Part shown: positions 53,648-54,244 of the stretch, piece by piece
Numbering within the stretch: position 1 is the first letter of the stretch
How the letters are laid out: each line of letters starts with the position of its first letter
From: Arcobacter sp. CECT 8985
GTDB taxonomy: Bacteria > Campylobacterota > Campylobacteria > Campylobacterales > Arcobacteraceae
DNA: 54,244 bases
Direction: 5' to 3'
Assembly: GCF_004116495.1 (NCBI RefSeq)
Contig: NZ_PDKC01000020.1
Coordinates: 1 to 54,244, forward strand
Program-made: the position numbers and the translations under genes
The notes under the pieces: generated by a model
Databases searched by the model: none
Seen by the model: the letters and a program-made list of their open reading frames with translations, nothing else
Told to the model about the DNA's origin: nothing

Positions 53648-54222
53648 TACTTAAAAATTTAAATTCAACAAAAATAGAACTAACTAAAATAGAAGAAATT
53701 TACAAATATTTTATATATGATTTCACAGCAAGCGATACTGCAAAAAAAGTAAACCTTAGTAGACAAACAATAAATAAATATTATAAAGATTTTAGAAATT
53801 CACTTCTTAATAAAACACAAAATAGATTTAATATAAAAAATGTTGAACAAGAATGCATTATATTGAATTCATACAGTTTTAATAAAATAAACTTTTATTA
53901 TATTGAAGATAAAAACAATTACTATTTTCTAGATATAGATGATTCAAAAAACAAAAAACTATTCATACTAATAGAAGAAGAAATTGAAAATAAACTAAAA
54001 AATCATAAAAAAGCAAATGCAGTAAAAATTCTTTACAATAAAAATAGAGATTCATACTTTATACTAGGATATATAAACTCTTCAAAAAATATAAATGATT
54101 ATATTTCCCAAAGATTAAAAAAATTTAGAGGTATAAATAAAAATAATTATAAAAGGTATATAGAAGAAACTTTTATAAGATACAATACAAATAAATCTCA
54201 TCTTCTTAATAATCCATTTTAA
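53644..54222 (+). CDS. IS1016/IS1595 transposase-like protein, apparently catalytically dead
   Basis: About 192 residues from the ATG at 53644; ATGs at 53632 and 53566 are alternatives. The N-terminus has a helix-turn-helix at about 28-50, 'TASDTAKKVNLSRQTINKYY', like the N-terminus of IS1016-type transposases. The C-terminus 'SQRLKKFRGINKNNYKRYIE' matches the end of that family ('RMRKFNGI...LYLKE'). Between them the DDE positions look lost: the first acidic block reads 'VEQECIIL', the second 'ILYNKNRDSY', and the final Glu position 'NINDYIS'. No terminal inverted repeats were seen. It is divergent from the second TonB receptor. It is probably an exapted DNA-binding protein; an old IS remnant is the alternative. 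Confidence 0.65.
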   Translation: MILKNLNSTKIELTKIEEIYKYFIYDFTASDTAKKVNLSRQTINKYYKDFRNSLLNKTQNRFNIKNVEQECIILNSYSFNKINFYYIEDKNNYYFLDIDDSKNKKLFILIEEEIENKLKNHKKANAVKILYNKNRDSYFILGYINSSKNINDYISQRLKKFRGINKNNYKRYIEETFIRYNTNKSHLLNNPF

Positions 54223-54244
54223 ATTTATAAAAAAAATATAAATT

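Noticed and set aside
53566-54222. Active insertion sequence at the right end
   Set aside because: The transposase-like protein seems to have lost its catalytic acids and I see no terminal inverted repeats or target duplication.

Overview
The window is very AT-rich (roughly 27-28 % GC by eye, not calculated) and reads as a chromosomal segment of a free-living Arcobacter-like member of the Campylobacterota. The reasons are a nap operon in the order napA-G-H-B-F-L-D, a DUF2018 protein, a response regulator with the DNA-binding half of HsrA/CosR, a decayed kinase with a Campylobacterota-style dCache sensor, and several histidine kinases with the H-box form 'IAHQWRQPL'. I see no rRNA, tRNA, CRISPR array, prophage or intact insertion sequence.

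Layout. 1-3510 (minus, running off the left edge) is a large PAAR-like protein with C-terminal membrane segments, probably a type VI secretion effector. 3582-11825 (minus) is a tight housekeeping operon: aroK, hisD, a DUF2018 gene, a polyprenyl synthase, hemA, proS, mscS, cca. 11904-24701 mixes a sensor kinase with two periplasmic-binding-protein domains, a PLP enzyme, exbB-exbD, a class II aldolase, a Peb4-type isomerase, an HsrA/CosR-like regulator paired with a kinase, a decayed kinase pseudogene, a DHH phosphoesterase, an Rrf2 regulator and rpsO. 24820-27450 carries an ABC ATPase, a membrane protein and moaA.

27516-38918 is a nitrate-respiration region: two Crp/FNR-family regulators, a NarX/PilJ-type sensor with no output domain, a siroheme-synthesis enzyme, and napAGHBFLD followed by a PAS-only protein. 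The napA promoter has a TTGAC-N4-GTCAA palindrome centred 41.5 bases before the start predicted from its -10 box. The gap at 40048-40438 repeats that geometry with a perfect FNR consensus (TTGAT-N4-ATCAA). There it drives no evident gene but a roughly 70-nt hairpin RNA whose apical loop reads CTCCTTCCCT, the complement of a Shine-Dalgarno sequence. This looks like an undescribed anaerobically induced small RNA.

41826-54222 is an iron-uptake locus with six Fur-box-like sites: a PepSY membrane operon, two TonB-dependent receptors, two paralogous response regulator/7TM-kinase pairs (both kinases 567 residues) and, at the right end, a protein shaped like an IS1016/IS1595 transposase whose catalytic acids appear lost. 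Both response regulators have a -10 box exactly 6 nt before their ATG, which predicts leaderless mRNAs. Several convergent gene pairs share a hairpin that contains both stop codons.
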